Assembly (NCBI RefSeq): GCF_030705605.1
Contig: NZ_JAPCKK010000016.1
Location: 186,001 to 250,000 of the forward strand
Direction of reading: 5' to 3'
Origin: Paenibacillus zeirhizosphaerae
Lineage (GTDB): Bacteria; Bacillota; Bacilli; Paenibacillales; Paenibacillaceae
DNA length: 64,000 nt
Under the pieces are notes generated by a model. That model was not told where the DNA came from. It searched no databases and was given only the letters and a program-made list of their open reading frames with translations. The position numbers and the translations under genes were made by a program. Shown one piece after another: positions 32,992-41,169 of this stretch (position 1 is the first letter of the stretch; every line of letters starts with the position of its first letter).

Positions 32992-34308
32992 ATGGAATCC
33001 AACGGCTCTCAACAGCTTCAAAAAACGATAGGAACTCCACAGGCTGTAGCAATGTATATCGGAGCTGTCATCGGCTCCGGCGTTCTGATCGTTCCCGGGC
33101 TGGCGGCGGAGATAGCCGGCCCTGCCTCTCTGCTTGCCTGGGGATTCATGACTTTGCTTATTTTGCCGATGGCCCTCTCCATGGGCCTGCTGTCGGCCAA
33201 GTACCCGAATGCAGGCGGAGTCTCCCATTTTGTCACCCTTGCTTTCGGCCCCCGTGCAGGAGCGCTTGTCGGCTGGTTTTTTCTGATGTCCGTACCGATT
33301 GGGGCTCCTGTCGCCGCCTTAACCGGTGCCGGTTATTTGACCGCTGCGCTCGGCTGGGGCGACAGTGCCCGAATTCTCATTGCTTTCCTGATTCTGGCCG
33401 CCGGCCTGTTGTCCAACTGGGTTGGCATGAAGCTGGCTGGAGGAATTCAGGTGGTCGTTGTGATCGGCATCGCAGCCGTGCTTTTGTTCGCATTCGCCGT
33501 GTCGGTCCCCCAGATGGAAGTATCACATTTCACGCCATTCCTTCCACATGGCTGGGTAAGCATCGGGCAGTCTGCTGCCATCTTGTTCTGGTGTTTTATC
33601 GGATGGGAAGCCGTTTCGCATATGTCGGAGGAATTCAAGAATCCGCAGCGGGCTGCCGTAAAAGGTGTGATGATCGCTGCCGTCATCGTTGGTTTCCTTT
33701 ATTTTCTGTCCGCGCTGGCTACCGTTGGGACACAAAGCTACCTTAGCGGTGCGGATACGGCGCTGGTCCATATGATCAGCGTACCGTTGGGACGCTGGGG
33801 AGCCTTGATTGCAGGCGTCATGGGCATTTTTATCTGTACAGCAACCATAATCGCTTACACCGGTGCCGCTTCACGTGTGGCTTACTCCCTGGCCCGCGAA
33901 GGTCACGCTCCGGCATGGATGGGTCGGTTATCCGGCAAACACCATTCCCCTACAGGCGGTCTGATCTTCCTTGGCATTACATTTACGCTTATCATGTTTC
34001 TGTATGCCAGCAAAATAATTTCACTAACAACACTTATACAGTTACCCAACGCCGCTTTCATTCTGACTTATTTGTGCGGATGCGCCGCAGGAATACGGCT
34101 GCTGAAAGAAGACAGACGGGCGCTGGCCGTAAGCTGGATCTCATTTCTATGCACAGCCGCCGTCTTTCCTTTTACCGGCTGGGCCATGCTCTATCCGTGC
34201 GCCATTTTGGCAGTCTACTGGATTGCTGCTTTACTCAGACACAAAAAAAGCGGCCGCATCCACTGCACACCGCTGTCTGATCAGCCCTCGACAGGAAAAA
34301 AAGCTTAA
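32992..34308 (+). CDS. Amino acid permease/exporter, APC superfamily (YjeH-like)
   Basis: A 438-residue APC-superfamily transporter with about twelve membrane spans. The first span has the family pattern YIGAVIGSGVLIVPGLAAEIAGP, and WCFIGWEAVSHMSEEFKNP is the typical loop after span 6. It is most like YjeH, which exports methionine and branched-chain amino acids. ATG at 32992 follows an AAAGAGGA site; a longer frame from 32863 runs into the LysR gene and lacks a ribosome site. LysR control is likely. Confidence 0.86.
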   Translation: MESNGSQQLQKTIGTPQAVAMYIGAVIGSGVLIVPGLAAEIAGPASLLAWGFMTLLILPMALSMGLLSAKYPNAGGVSHFVTLAFGPRAGALVGWFFLMSVPIGAPVAALTGAGYLTAALGWGDSARILIAFLILAAGLLSNWVGMKLAGGIQVVVVIGIAAVLLFAFAVSVPQMEVSHFTPFLPHGWVSIGQSAAILFWCFIGWEAVSHMSEEFKNPQRAAVKGVMIAAVIVGFLYFLSALATVGTQSYLSGADTALVHMISVPLGRWGALIAGVMGIFICTATIIAYTGAASRVAYSLAREGHAPAWMGRLSGKHHSPTGGLIFLGITFTLIMFLYASKIISLTTLIQLPNAAFILTYLCGCAAGIRLLKEDRRALAVSWISFLCTAAVFPFTGWAMLYPCAILAVYWIAALLRHKKSGRIHCTPLSDQPSTGKKA

Positions 34309-34350
34309 GTTGATCAGTCCAATGTCCCTGCCTTAATCGTATTAAGCAAT

Positions 34351-34398
34351 CAGCATCGCCCCTGATCGGCCATTGAGCCGCCATTAGGGGCGATGCTG
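34351..34398. terminator. Shared terminator between convergent genes
   Basis: A perfect 13-bp inverted repeat, CAGCATCGCCCCT (34351-34363) and AGGGGCGATGCTG (34386-34398), whose right arm lies inside the last codons of the alkyltransferase-like gene. No long T run is present. Confidence 0.65.
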
Positions 34399-34728
34399 AA
34401 ATGCTTCCAGATCGATCCTCCGGTTGCCCAGCAATTCAACTCCTTCAGCCTGCAGAAACAGACATTGCAGCTCAGCCGATTCATCATCCTGGACGGCAAT
34501 TTCACCTTTGGCGTTGACTACACGATGCCATGGCAGACGATACTTGCGGCTCATGGAATGAAGAATGCGCACGACCTGCCTCGCGGCACGGCTGCTTCCC
34601 GCTTCTCTGGCGATCTGTCCGTATGTCATCACTTTTCCCTCCGGAATCTGTTGAATCACTTCAATGACCCGGGCTGTAAATGGTGTCAAGCTTGAAATCC
34701 TCCCGTTCAAATAAGCTTTGTTTAACAT
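34384..34728 (-). CDS. Alkyltransferase-like protein (ATL)
   Basis: A 114-residue protein of the MGMT/Ogt DNA-binding domain: FTARVIEVIQQIPEGKVMTYGQIAREAGSSRAARQVVRIL. The active-site PCHR of alkyltransferases is PWHRVV here, so the acceptor Cys is Trp. That change defines ATL proteins, which bind O6-alkylguanine without repairing it and hand it to nucleotide excision repair. The small size and lack of an N-terminal domain also fit. It lies 2 bases after glutathione peroxidase on the same strand and probably shares its transcript. Confidence 0.9.
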   Translation of the reverse strand: MLNKAYLNGRISSLTPFTARVIEVIQQIPEGKVMTYGQIAREAGSSRAARQVVRILHSMSRKYRLPWHRVVNAKGEIAVQDDESAELQCLFLQAEGVELLGNRRIDLEAFQHRP

Positions 34729-34729
34729 T

Positions 34730-35224
34730 TTATTCGGGATTTGAAGAAGAAATCAAGGCTTTTAAATCCGTTTCTATTTTTACCGGAGCGGTGGCCGGAG
34801 CATAACGCTTTATAACTTTTCCGTTCCGATCGACAAGGAATTTCGTGAAATTCCATTTAATTCTGCTCGAAAGAACTCCTTTTTTCTGTTCTTTTAAAAA
34901 TGTAAAAAGCGGATCTGCGTGCTCTCCATTCACATCAATTTTCGCAAAAACAGGAAACTTCACCCCATAATTCAGCTGGCAAAATTGAGTGGTTTCTTCT
35001 ATATTGCTGAATTCCTGATTATTGAATTGATCACAGGGGAAACCAAGTATCTCCAGACCTTCTGCTTGATATTTTTCATATAGCTCCTGTAATTCTTTAA
35101 ACTGCGGCGTTAATCCGCATTTGCTTGCCGTGTTCACTATAATTAACACTTTGCCTTCATATTCTTTTAATGATCTTGTTTCACCATTTGGCATTTTTGC
35201 TTCAAAATCATATACCGTCTTCAT
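34730..35224 (-). CDS. Glutathione peroxidase-family thiol peroxidase
   Basis: A 164-residue peroxidase of the GPx/BsaA type. The peroxidatic Cys is in NTASKCGLTPQ (near residue 35), the conserved Gln/Trp partners in FPCDQFNNQE and IKWNFTKFLVDRNG. As in other Firmicutes, the enzyme is a cysteine form likely to use thioredoxin rather than glutathione. The start at 35224 is chosen over an upstream in-frame ATG because GGGAGGA lies eight bases before it. It is the first gene of a unit with the ATL gene. Confidence 0.93.
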   Translation of the reverse strand: MKTVYDFEAKMPNGETRSLKEYEGKVLIIVNTASKCGLTPQFKELQELYEKYQAEGLEILGFPCDQFNNQEFSNIEETTQFCQLNYGVKFPVFAKIDVNGEHADPLFTFLKEQKKGVLSSRIKWNFTKFLVDRNGKVIKRYAPATAPVKIETDLKALISSSNPE

Positions 35225-35359
35225 GATTAATGTCCTCCCGGATTGCACGGATGCGAAATTTGTATAACACCTTCTATACTAGCACGTGTCTTCCAAACTA
35301 GAAATTGGTTCATATTTCTTTTGACGTTAAGCCCGAGTAAATCAAGATTTTTATGTAAA

Positions 35360-35391
35360 AGGCTCTGCCAGCCAAAAAGCCGATAGAGCCT
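35360..35391 (-). terminator. Terminator of the FAD-binding protein gene
   Basis: Minus-strand stem AGGCTCT/AGAGCCT with a TTTTA tail, 11 bases after the stop codon. Confidence 0.7.
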
Positions 35392-35401
35392 AATATGCGG
35401 T

Positions 35402-36814
35402 TTAATCCTGAAACACGTTAGCCAGCCGATGATATTCATCGAATACTCTATTTATGTCTGCTGCTATTTTTTGTGCGCCATAACTGGTTGAGTAAACAGA
35501 ATTGGCCGTAAACACTTCCCCCTGAACAATAGAGCCATTGGCGTAGATAGGCAGGTCTTCACGCAAGCGATGATTATTCGTGTTGATGGATACGCCGCCA
35601 AGCCCATTAAATTGAAGCAATTGTTTGCCTGCCAAGTGTGACAGCAGCGAATCGGTGTCCGCCGTCTGGAGACCTGTCGTGTTGATGATGACATCATAGT
35701 TATCTGTATTTATCGTTGACAAATCATCAACATTTATCATGCTGAGCTGGCCGGAGCTGAACAGTTCCGAGATAGTCCTTGCATTACGAAGGGGCATGGA
35801 ATGAGCAATTCTCCCCAGCCAGGAGTTGACTTCAATGTTAAAGCGCTTTTTATCGTCCAGAGACAGCCGCGGCCAGACAGTGTTCAAGCCGTCGATCACA
35901 TCCATTAAAATATCTTCCCACACATTCTGTTTTTGATTACATAGTTGAATTTCATAATTTAATTGCGCAACAGAATCTCGATCCCCGGGAGCAATGAAAT
36001 CTGTTAAATACATACCATGTTCAAGGAAGTGCTGGTCAAGCATATCCAACATGCAGGAAATGAGAGAATAATCATTGGGCAGCTTTCCTGATCTCATCAA
36101 ATAATGATTAAGAAAGCTGCGTTCCGTTGGTTTAATCACCTGCTTCCGTACGGAAGGAAATAATTGACTCGTCGAGCAAATATCTATACGCCCCTCATGT
36201 TCGCAGCCAGCCAGATGCGCCAACGTGTCTACCGCCGATAGCTTGCTCCCCAAAATCAGTACAGATGCCCTCCTGTCCATATCGGTAAGGTTTTTTGCCG
36301 GGTAAGGAGGCAAAATTTTCTCTCCTTGCAGAAAGCCTACATCCTTTTTAAATTGAAGTCCTGTTGAAATAATGACAGCATCATAATCCGTAATTTCTTC
36401 ATTAACGTGAATGCAAGGCTTGCCACCCTTGGTGTTAACATAAAGATCATAGACCCGGTCAGAAATAAAATTCACTCCAGATATATACGTTCTAGCGACA
36501 GACAGCTCTTTTTCTAAAAAAGCTGAGGCCAGATCCCTCGGAACCACATCACCGGTAGACACATGCAATCCTTGGTCATGGACAAGAAATCTCTCGAAGC
36601 CATCAGGCTCCTCAGGATCAATAAAACTGACACCCACGCTGGTATTAAGCAGCATCCTTTCAGAACCGGTATTAAAGGATCGTCCTCTAAATGGAAGCCC
36701 CGGATCATAGATATCTATCACAACATGTTCACCCTTTAAAACTTTACAGACTGAGATAGCATCAACAATACCTGACGGACCCGCACCAACAATTGCTAAC
36801 CTGAAAGCTTCCAT
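35402..36814 (-). CDS. FAD/NAD(P)-binding protein (NAD_binding_9-like)
   Basis: A 470-residue flavin-dependent protein. The dinucleotide motif IVGAGPSGIVDA is at residues 8-19, followed by IDIYDPGLPFRGRSFN, and ASVLILGSKLSAVDTLAHL near 190 is a second Rossmann motif. The pattern matches the FAD/NAD(P)-binding domain family related to HcaR/YdhS-type proteins, often linked to siderophore or secondary-metabolite oxidation, but the substrate is unknown. It is monocistronic. No signal peptide or membrane segment is present. Confidence 0.75.
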   Translation of the reverse strand: MEAFRLAIVGAGPSGIVDAISVCKVLKGEHVVIDIYDPGLPFRGRSFNTGSERMLLNTSVGVSFIDPEEPDGFERFLVHDQGLHVSTGDVVPRDLASAFLEKELSVARTYISGVNFISDRVYDLYVNTKGGKPCIHVNEEITDYDAVIISTGLQFKKDVGFLQGEKILPPYPAKNLTDMDRRASVLILGSKLSAVDTLAHLAGCEHEGRIDICSTSQLFPSVRKQVIKPTERSFLNHYLMRSGKLPNDYSLISCMLDMLDQHFLEHGMYLTDFIAPGDRDSVAQLNYEIQLCNQKQNVWEDILMDVIDGLNTVWPRLSLDDKKRFNIEVNSWLGRIAHSMPLRNARTISELFSSGQLSMINVDDLSTINTDNYDVIINTTGLQTADTDSLLSHLAGKQLLQFNGLGGVSINTNNHRLREDLPIYANGSIVQGEVFTANSVYSTSYGAQKIAADINRVFDEYHRLANVFQD

Positions 36815-36941
36815 TTCTCGACCTCTTTTCTATAAAATAGTGGTTGATCAAATTAATAATAACATCATTTTATTGCTATAATATTAAAATTCATCTATGT
36901 AATTGGAACTATTTTCATGATTACTCCTCTCGGTTCAACAG

Positions 36942-37322
36942 TTAAACTCGCTCTTCAACTTCCCGTTTACTATCGGTAGTGCCAGTGCTATTTATAAAAT
37001 CAATATGCTTAAATCCCCATCCACACATATCGGTCAAAACAGAACTCAACGTTGTCCCATGTTCGGATAGCGAGTATTCGACCTTTGGAGGGATGGTTTG
37101 GTACACTTTGCGAATGATGAGTCCGTCCCGCTCCAGCTCCCGCAGCTGATTCGTAAGCATGCCCTGCGTCACATTGGGCAGCTGGCGTTTTAACTCACCG
37201 AACCGTTTGGTGCCTTCCTTCAGCAGAATAAACAAGATGAGCGGCTTCCATTTGCCCCCTATGACCTGCAAGGTCGTCAATATCCCCTGTTTTCTATACA
37301 ACGGATTGTTCTCGGCGTCCAT
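36942..37322 (-). CDS. HxlR-family transcriptional regulator
   Basis: A 126-residue winged-helix regulator. The family pattern is clear: QVIGGKWKPLILFILLKEGTKRFGELKRQLPNVTQGMLTNQLRELERDGLIIRKVY. HxlR-type proteins such as HypR and QorR sense disulfide or quinone stress and control nearby reductases. The ATG at 37322 is chosen over one at 37352 because GGGGGGAG lies directly before it. It is divergent from a quinone reductase-like gene with a dyad operator in the intergenic region. A single Cys (CGWGFKH) could be the redox sensor. Confidence 0.9.
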   Translation of the reverse strand: MDAENNPLYRKQGILTTLQVIGGKWKPLILFILLKEGTKRFGELKRQLPNVTQGMLTNQLRELERDGLIIRKVYQTIPPKVEYSLSEHGTTLSSVLTDMCGWGFKHIDFINSTGTTDSKREVEERV

Positions 37323-37412
37323 ATTCTCCCCCCTGATTTTGACTCTATCCAAGTACTTATCTCTACTTTACCAAAGCAGCCTGATTTAAAATAGTACTAC
37401 TTATTTTCGTAC

Positions 37413-37434
37413 ATAGTACAGTTTAACGTACTAT
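37413..37434. promoter_or_regulatory. Predicted HxlR operator
   Basis: ATAGTAC-N8-GTACTAT is a perfect 7-bp dyad; a third ATAGTAC half-site lies at 37391-37397. All sit between the hxlR-type gene and the divergent reductase gene. Confidence 0.6.
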
Positions 37435-37568
37435 CTTTATCCCAGGCGGCATCTATCGTACGGTTTTCAAGACTAAGTATGAATAAAAAGCGTACTTTTC
37501 AAAAATAGCTTTCGATTGAATAATTGGAGATGCAAATAAGCTGGCTTTAAAAACAGGAGGCAAACAAA

Positions 37569-38108
37569 ATGAAAACGATGGTAATCGTTGCACATCCAGG
37601 CCTGGAGGCATCCCGTGTCAATCGGACTTTCATGCTGGAGATTCAAAATCATGCAAATATCGATGTAAGAGACCTCTACAGTATTTATCCCGATTGGAAT
37701 ATTGACGTGGAAAAGGAACAGCAATTGCTCCTGTTGTATGACCGGATTATTTTTCAATTCCCTTTTTGTTGGTATAGCTGCCCCCCGTTATTAAAAAAAT
37801 GGTTTGATGATGTATTTACGTACGGATGGGCGTTTGGACCTGAAGGAAATCATTTGAAAGGCAAGGAATTTATGCTTGCAACTACGACGGGAGGCCCGGA
37901 ACACGGCTACCAGGCGGGCGGAGACAATTGCTTTACGATCAGCGAATTTTTCAGACCGATACAAAGAACGGTAACCAAATGCAACGGAACGTATCTTCCG
38001 GCTTTTGTTACCTATAATACTACTCATGGTACCGATGCCTATTTCGCGCAAGAGGCCAAGAGATATGCAGAATATATCCAAATTTCTTCGAGCTTGCTCG
38101 TGCATTGA
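37569..38108 (+). CDS. NAD(P)H-dependent quinone/FMN oxidoreductase (KefF/MdaB-like)
   Basis: A 179-residue flavodoxin-fold reductase. The FMN-binding turn (VIVAHPGLEASRVNRTF) is at the N-terminus, FPFCWYSCPPLLKKWFDDVFTYGWAFG near 60-85 and LATTTGGPEHGYQAGG near 95 are the NAD(P)H quinone oxidoreductase signatures. It reduces quinones or other electrophiles by two electrons and is the likely target of the divergent HxlR regulator. AGGAGG precedes the ATG. It ends 39 bases before a convergent TPR gene. Confidence 0.88.
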   Translation: MKTMVIVAHPGLEASRVNRTFMLEIQNHANIDVRDLYSIYPDWNIDVEKEQQLLLLYDRIIFQFPFCWYSCPPLLKKWFDDVFTYGWAFGPEGNHLKGKEFMLATTTGGPEHGYQAGGDNCFTISEFFRPIQRTVTKCNGTYLPAFVTYNTTHGTDAYFAQEAKRYAEYIQISSSLLVH

Positions 38109-38147
38109 TGCAGCTTTTTCTCAATTAAGGGGAGCAGCGGCAATAAT

Positions 38148-38633
38148 TCACTCCCAAACCTTGTCAAGCTGATCAGAATAAAAAAGAATGGCCCTTTTAT
38201 ATTTCTGTATTTCGCTGTCATTGGAGCTTTCCGCTATGCACTGCAGCAGAATTTCCATCGCTTGCGGATGCTGCTGCAGGTTATACAACGTCATCGCGTA
38301 AAAAACCTTCATCGCCCGGTTGTCCGGAAACAGCTCCATTCCTTTGCGGAACGTGCGCTGCGAGCCCTCATAATCTCCCAGTGTGCGGTATGTGCTGCCC
38401 ATTCCCAGCAGTGCCCCTTCCAGGTCTTCCCCAGACAAACCCAGCGATACCGCCTTTTCATAATAAGGTATGGCTTCCCTCTCCCGTCCCAGTACGTCAA
38501 AGCTCCAGGCGCATTGGTAGTTCACCAGCGCATCCTGCGGGTGCAGTTCCACCAGTTCCACCAGTATTTGGTTCGCTGCCATAAGCTCGCCTTCACTTCT
38601 GAGCTGCAGGGCTTTGTCCAGTCGCTCCTTCAT
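38148..38633 (-). CDS. Tetratricopeptide-repeat protein
   Basis: A 161-residue soluble protein made of about four TPR units (AANQILVELVELHPQDALVNYQ, GREREAIPYYEKAVSLGL, GDYEGSQRTFRKGMELFPDN, QHPQAMEILLQCIAESS). It is probably a protein-interaction module; the partner is unknown. GAGGGG precedes the ATG at 38633. It is downstream of the AraC gene on the same strand, 59 bases away, and could be read from the same transcript. Confidence 0.85.
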   Translation of the reverse strand: MKERLDKALQLRSEGELMAANQILVELVELHPQDALVNYQCAWSFDVLGREREAIPYYEKAVSLGLSGEDLEGALLGMGSTYRTLGDYEGSQRTFRKGMELFPDNRAMKVFYAMTLYNLQQHPQAMEILLQCIAESSNDSEIQKYKRAILFYSDQLDKVWE

Positions 38634-38692
38634 CCCCTCACTCCTCTATTTAGTCAGTATCATCCACAAAATCTTCGATTCCGGACACCTTA

Positions 38693-39583
38693 TTAATGAT
38701 TGTTCAGATGAACTTTGTAATAGGCCTTCCGATAATCGGTTGGTGTCATCTGCACATACTTTTTGAACAGGCGCATAAAATATTTTTCATCCTCAATTCC
38801 TACCTTGGCGGACACCAGCTTCACGCTCGCTGAACTGCGGGACAGGATGTCCTTGGCCTTCGCAATTTTTAACAGATGTATGTACTCCTGCAGATTGTAG
38901 CCGGTCTTTTTCTTGAAGAAACGTGAGAGATAATCGCGGTTGTAATTGAATCTGCTGGCAACGTCGGCTACCGAAATATCCTGCGCCGCATGAATCCGCA
39001 CCCATTCTATAATTTCTGCGATATTGCGGTCTCCCTTGTTCAGTTGGGCGCTGCGGTACACTTCCGTAATCGTCTGTTCAGTCAGCTCAATAAGCAGAGA
39101 GGTCGTTAAATAATGGGCGCTTTGGCGTGTATAATAATTGGAATGCACGATATGCTGCAGTTGCTGAAACAGGATGTTGATCCGCTCCACCGCCTGCGGC
39201 GTAAGCATTAACGGCAAATAAATATCCGAACAGGTGCGGTCCGCATCCGGTCCATTCAGAGCGGGCCATACACGGGCCATCTCCTGCTCATCCAACCACT
39301 CAACCTGCGCGGACGGGATAAAATGAAACCAGTAAAAAGAAACACCCGCCTCGCACGGCTTATGCCCGTGGTGGACAAGTCCGGGCTGCAAAAGCAGCAC
39401 CTGGCCTGGCTGCAGCTCGTACTCTACTCCATTTTGCGAGATATAAAGCGTTTTGTGAACCCCAATCAGCACTTCATAGGAATCGATGCATCGTTCACTG
39501 TGCGTCCAGGGCACACTCGAAATAAAATGACCGCATGATATGAATTCTACCGGATTCGTGATGTCTGTCTTTAGAAACTTCAT
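38693..39583 (-). CDS. AraC-family transcriptional regulator
   Basis: A 296-residue AraC regulator: an N-terminal cupin-like sugar-binding domain (GQVLLLQPGLVHHGHKP near 60-75) and a C-terminal double helix-turn-helix (AAQDISVADVASRFNYNRDYLSRFFKKKTGYNLQEYIHLLKIAKAKDIL, then GIEDEKYFMRLFKKYVQMTPTDYRKAY). GAGGAG precedes the ATG. It is divergent from the arabino-oligosaccharide ABC operon, so it most likely activates that operon in the presence of an arabinose-containing sugar (inference). Confidence 0.92.
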   Translation of the reverse strand: MKFLKTDITNPVEFISCGHFISSVPWTHSERCIDSYEVLIGVHKTLYISQNGVEYELQPGQVLLLQPGLVHHGHKPCEAGVSFYWFHFIPSAQVEWLDEQEMARVWPALNGPDADRTCSDIYLPLMLTPQAVERINILFQQLQHIVHSNYYTRQSAHYLTTSLLIELTEQTITEVYRSAQLNKGDRNIAEIIEWVRIHAAQDISVADVASRFNYNRDYLSRFFKKKTGYNLQEYIHLLKIAKAKDILSRSSASVKLVSAKVGIEDEKYFMRLFKKYVQMTPTDYRKAYYKVHLNNH

Positions 39584-39664
39584 ATCCTCAGCTCCTCAAG
39601 CCTGTGATTCTTATCCATGATTCCATCGGTCAGTATAATCCACCTTTTCTGTCAGTACAGCTAC

Positions 39665-39692
39665 TTACAGCCACAAGCAATCATGTTATGAT
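39665..39692 (+). promoter_or_regulatory. Predicted promoter of the arabino-oligosaccharide operon
   Basis: TTACAG (39665-39670) and TATGAT (39687-39692), 16-base spacer; start predicted near 39699. Confidence 0.5.
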
Positions 39693-39698
39693 TTCTTG

Positions 39699-39712
39699 TG
39701 CAAGCGCTTGCA
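39699..39712. promoter_or_regulatory. cre-like CcpA site
   Basis: TGCAAGCGCTTGCA is a perfect 14-base palindrome with the central CG of cre sites (consensus TGWAARCGYTWNCW, one mismatch). It covers the predicted transcription start, a position for catabolite repression. A LacI-family regulator is the alternative reader. Confidence 0.65.
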
Positions 39713-39774
39713 TTCGTGAGAAACTCCGCGTTCCCGAACCATCCGATCTTTGTCCATTGAAGGAGGGTCATCCT

Positions 39775-41091
39775 GTGAGAAAGTTACACCTGCTCATCAT
39801 TGTCCTGTTATGCTCACTGCTTGCCTCAGCCTGCTCAGGAGGTATGTCTCCAAACGGCAGCACGTCAAACGGTGACCAGGCAGACGGTATCGTCACCCTC
39901 AAGTTCATGGGCTGGGAAGCCAGTCCGCTGGAGACCCAGAGCGTGCAGCAGGGACTGGATGCCTTCATGAAGGCACATCCCAACATTAAAGTCGAATATC
40001 AGCCTGTCCCGCAGGCGCAGTATGTGCAGAAGCTGCTGACCATGCTCGCCGGCAATTCCGCGCCGGACGTCTTTTTCCTCGGCTCTACGGAATACAGAGC
40101 TTTTCAGAAGCGGGGCGTACTGCTGGATTTAACCGACCGCTTCCAGGCCGATCTCTCGGTGGATGAGTTTATTCCTTCGGCAGCAAACATTATGCAGATT
40201 GACGGCAACATCTACGGCGTAAGCAGCTGCACCGTTTCCCCTGTACTCTACTATAACAAAGATATTTTTGACAAGGCGGGTATTGCCTATCCGCCTGGCG
40301 ATCCGGCCAAGGCATGGACGTGGGAGCAATTCCGCGACACGGCCAAGCAACTGACGATTAAAAACGGCGACAAAGTCACGCAGTATGGGGCGTTTGGTCT
40401 GGAAGCCTTCGCCAACACGACGGCCGAAATTTTGTCCAATAACGGGACACTCTTTAATGAAGACGGCACCAAAATGACCATCAATACACCACAAACGAAG
40501 CAGGTGCTGCAGTCCGTGCTCGACCTGCGGCTGGTCGATGGTGCTTCCCCAACCGCCAAGACGCTGGAGAGCATCGGCATGAAGCCCGCCCAGATGCTGC
40601 AGACCGGCAAGGTTGCGATGATGATCGACGGTTCATGGGCTTTGCAGGAGCTGGCAACCATGGGCTTCCCTGTAGGTGTCGCGGCGCTCCCCAAATTTGA
40701 GCGTGCCGTGACTCAGGGACAGGCGCACCTGCACTCCGTCGCGGCTAATACGAAGCACCCGGAGGAAGCATGGGAGCTGGTGAAATTTCTTTCCTCCGAG
40801 GAATATCAGATCGGGCTGGTGAAGGAAGGCTTATGGATGCCAAACCGGACCGCTCTTTACACCGAAGAAGGCATCGCAAAATGGTATAACGACAAGGTTC
40901 ATCCCGAAGGCTTCAAAGAGCTGGTCCCTTTCTTTAAAGATGCGGAGGCTCATCCTTTCTCCCTGATCCGCCAAAATAAAGTGAACGATATTATTACCGA
41001 GGAAACGGATAAGCTCTGGTATTCCGGTCAATCGGTGGATGCTACTCTCGCCAATATTGAGAAAAGAGCCAACATCGAGCTTGCCCAATGA
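39775..41091 (+). CDS. ABC transporter sugar-binding lipoprotein
   Basis: A 438-residue cluster-1 carbohydrate-binding lipoprotein. Start GTG at 39775 is preceded by AAGGAGGG; a longer frame upstream lacks a ribosome site. The signal peptide HLLIIVLLCSLLASAC ends in a lipobox with Cys near residue 19. The body has the family pattern: FMGWEASPLETQSVQQGLDAFMKAHPNIKVEYQPV, PDVFFLGSTEY, and KVAMMIDGSWALQELA. With two permeases and GH127 downstream it is probably an arabinofuranosyl-oligosaccharide binder like AraN (inference). No ATPase gene lies in the operon, so a shared one such as MsmX is expected. Confidence 0.93.
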   Translation: MRKLHLLIIVLLCSLLASACSGGMSPNGSTSNGDQADGIVTLKFMGWEASPLETQSVQQGLDAFMKAHPNIKVEYQPVPQAQYVQKLLTMLAGNSAPDVFFLGSTEYRAFQKRGVLLDLTDRFQADLSVDEFIPSAANIMQIDGNIYGVSSCTVSPVLYYNKDIFDKAGIAYPPGDPAKAWTWEQFRDTAKQLTIKNGDKVTQYGAFGLEAFANTTAEILSNNGTLFNEDGTKMTINTPQTKQVLQSVLDLRLVDGASPTAKTLESIGMKPAQMLQTGKVAMMIDGSWALQELATMGFPVGVAALPKFERAVTQGQAHLHSVAANTKHPEEAWELVKFLSSEEYQIGLVKEGLWMPNRTALYTEEGIAKWYNDKVHPEGFKELVPFFKDAEAHPFSLIRQNKVNDIITEETDKLWYSGQSVDATLANIEKRANIELAQ

Positions 41092-41126
41092 GTTTCTGGC
41101 ACACCAGCATTTATTCTGACGGGCAC

Positions 41127-41160
41127 GCCCGGTACAGCAAGCCGGGCTCCGTTACGGAGG
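41127..41160 (+). promoter_or_regulatory. Intercistronic hairpins before the first permease gene
   Basis: Stem GCCCGG/CCGGGC (41127-41147) may stabilise the upstream mRNA. A second small stem, CTCCG-TTA-CGGAG (41147-41159), contains most of the permease GGAGG site, so it could lower permease translation relative to the binding protein. A balance of this sort is known in sugar ABC operons. Confidence 0.5.
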
Positions 41161-41169
41161 TGACCCCGT

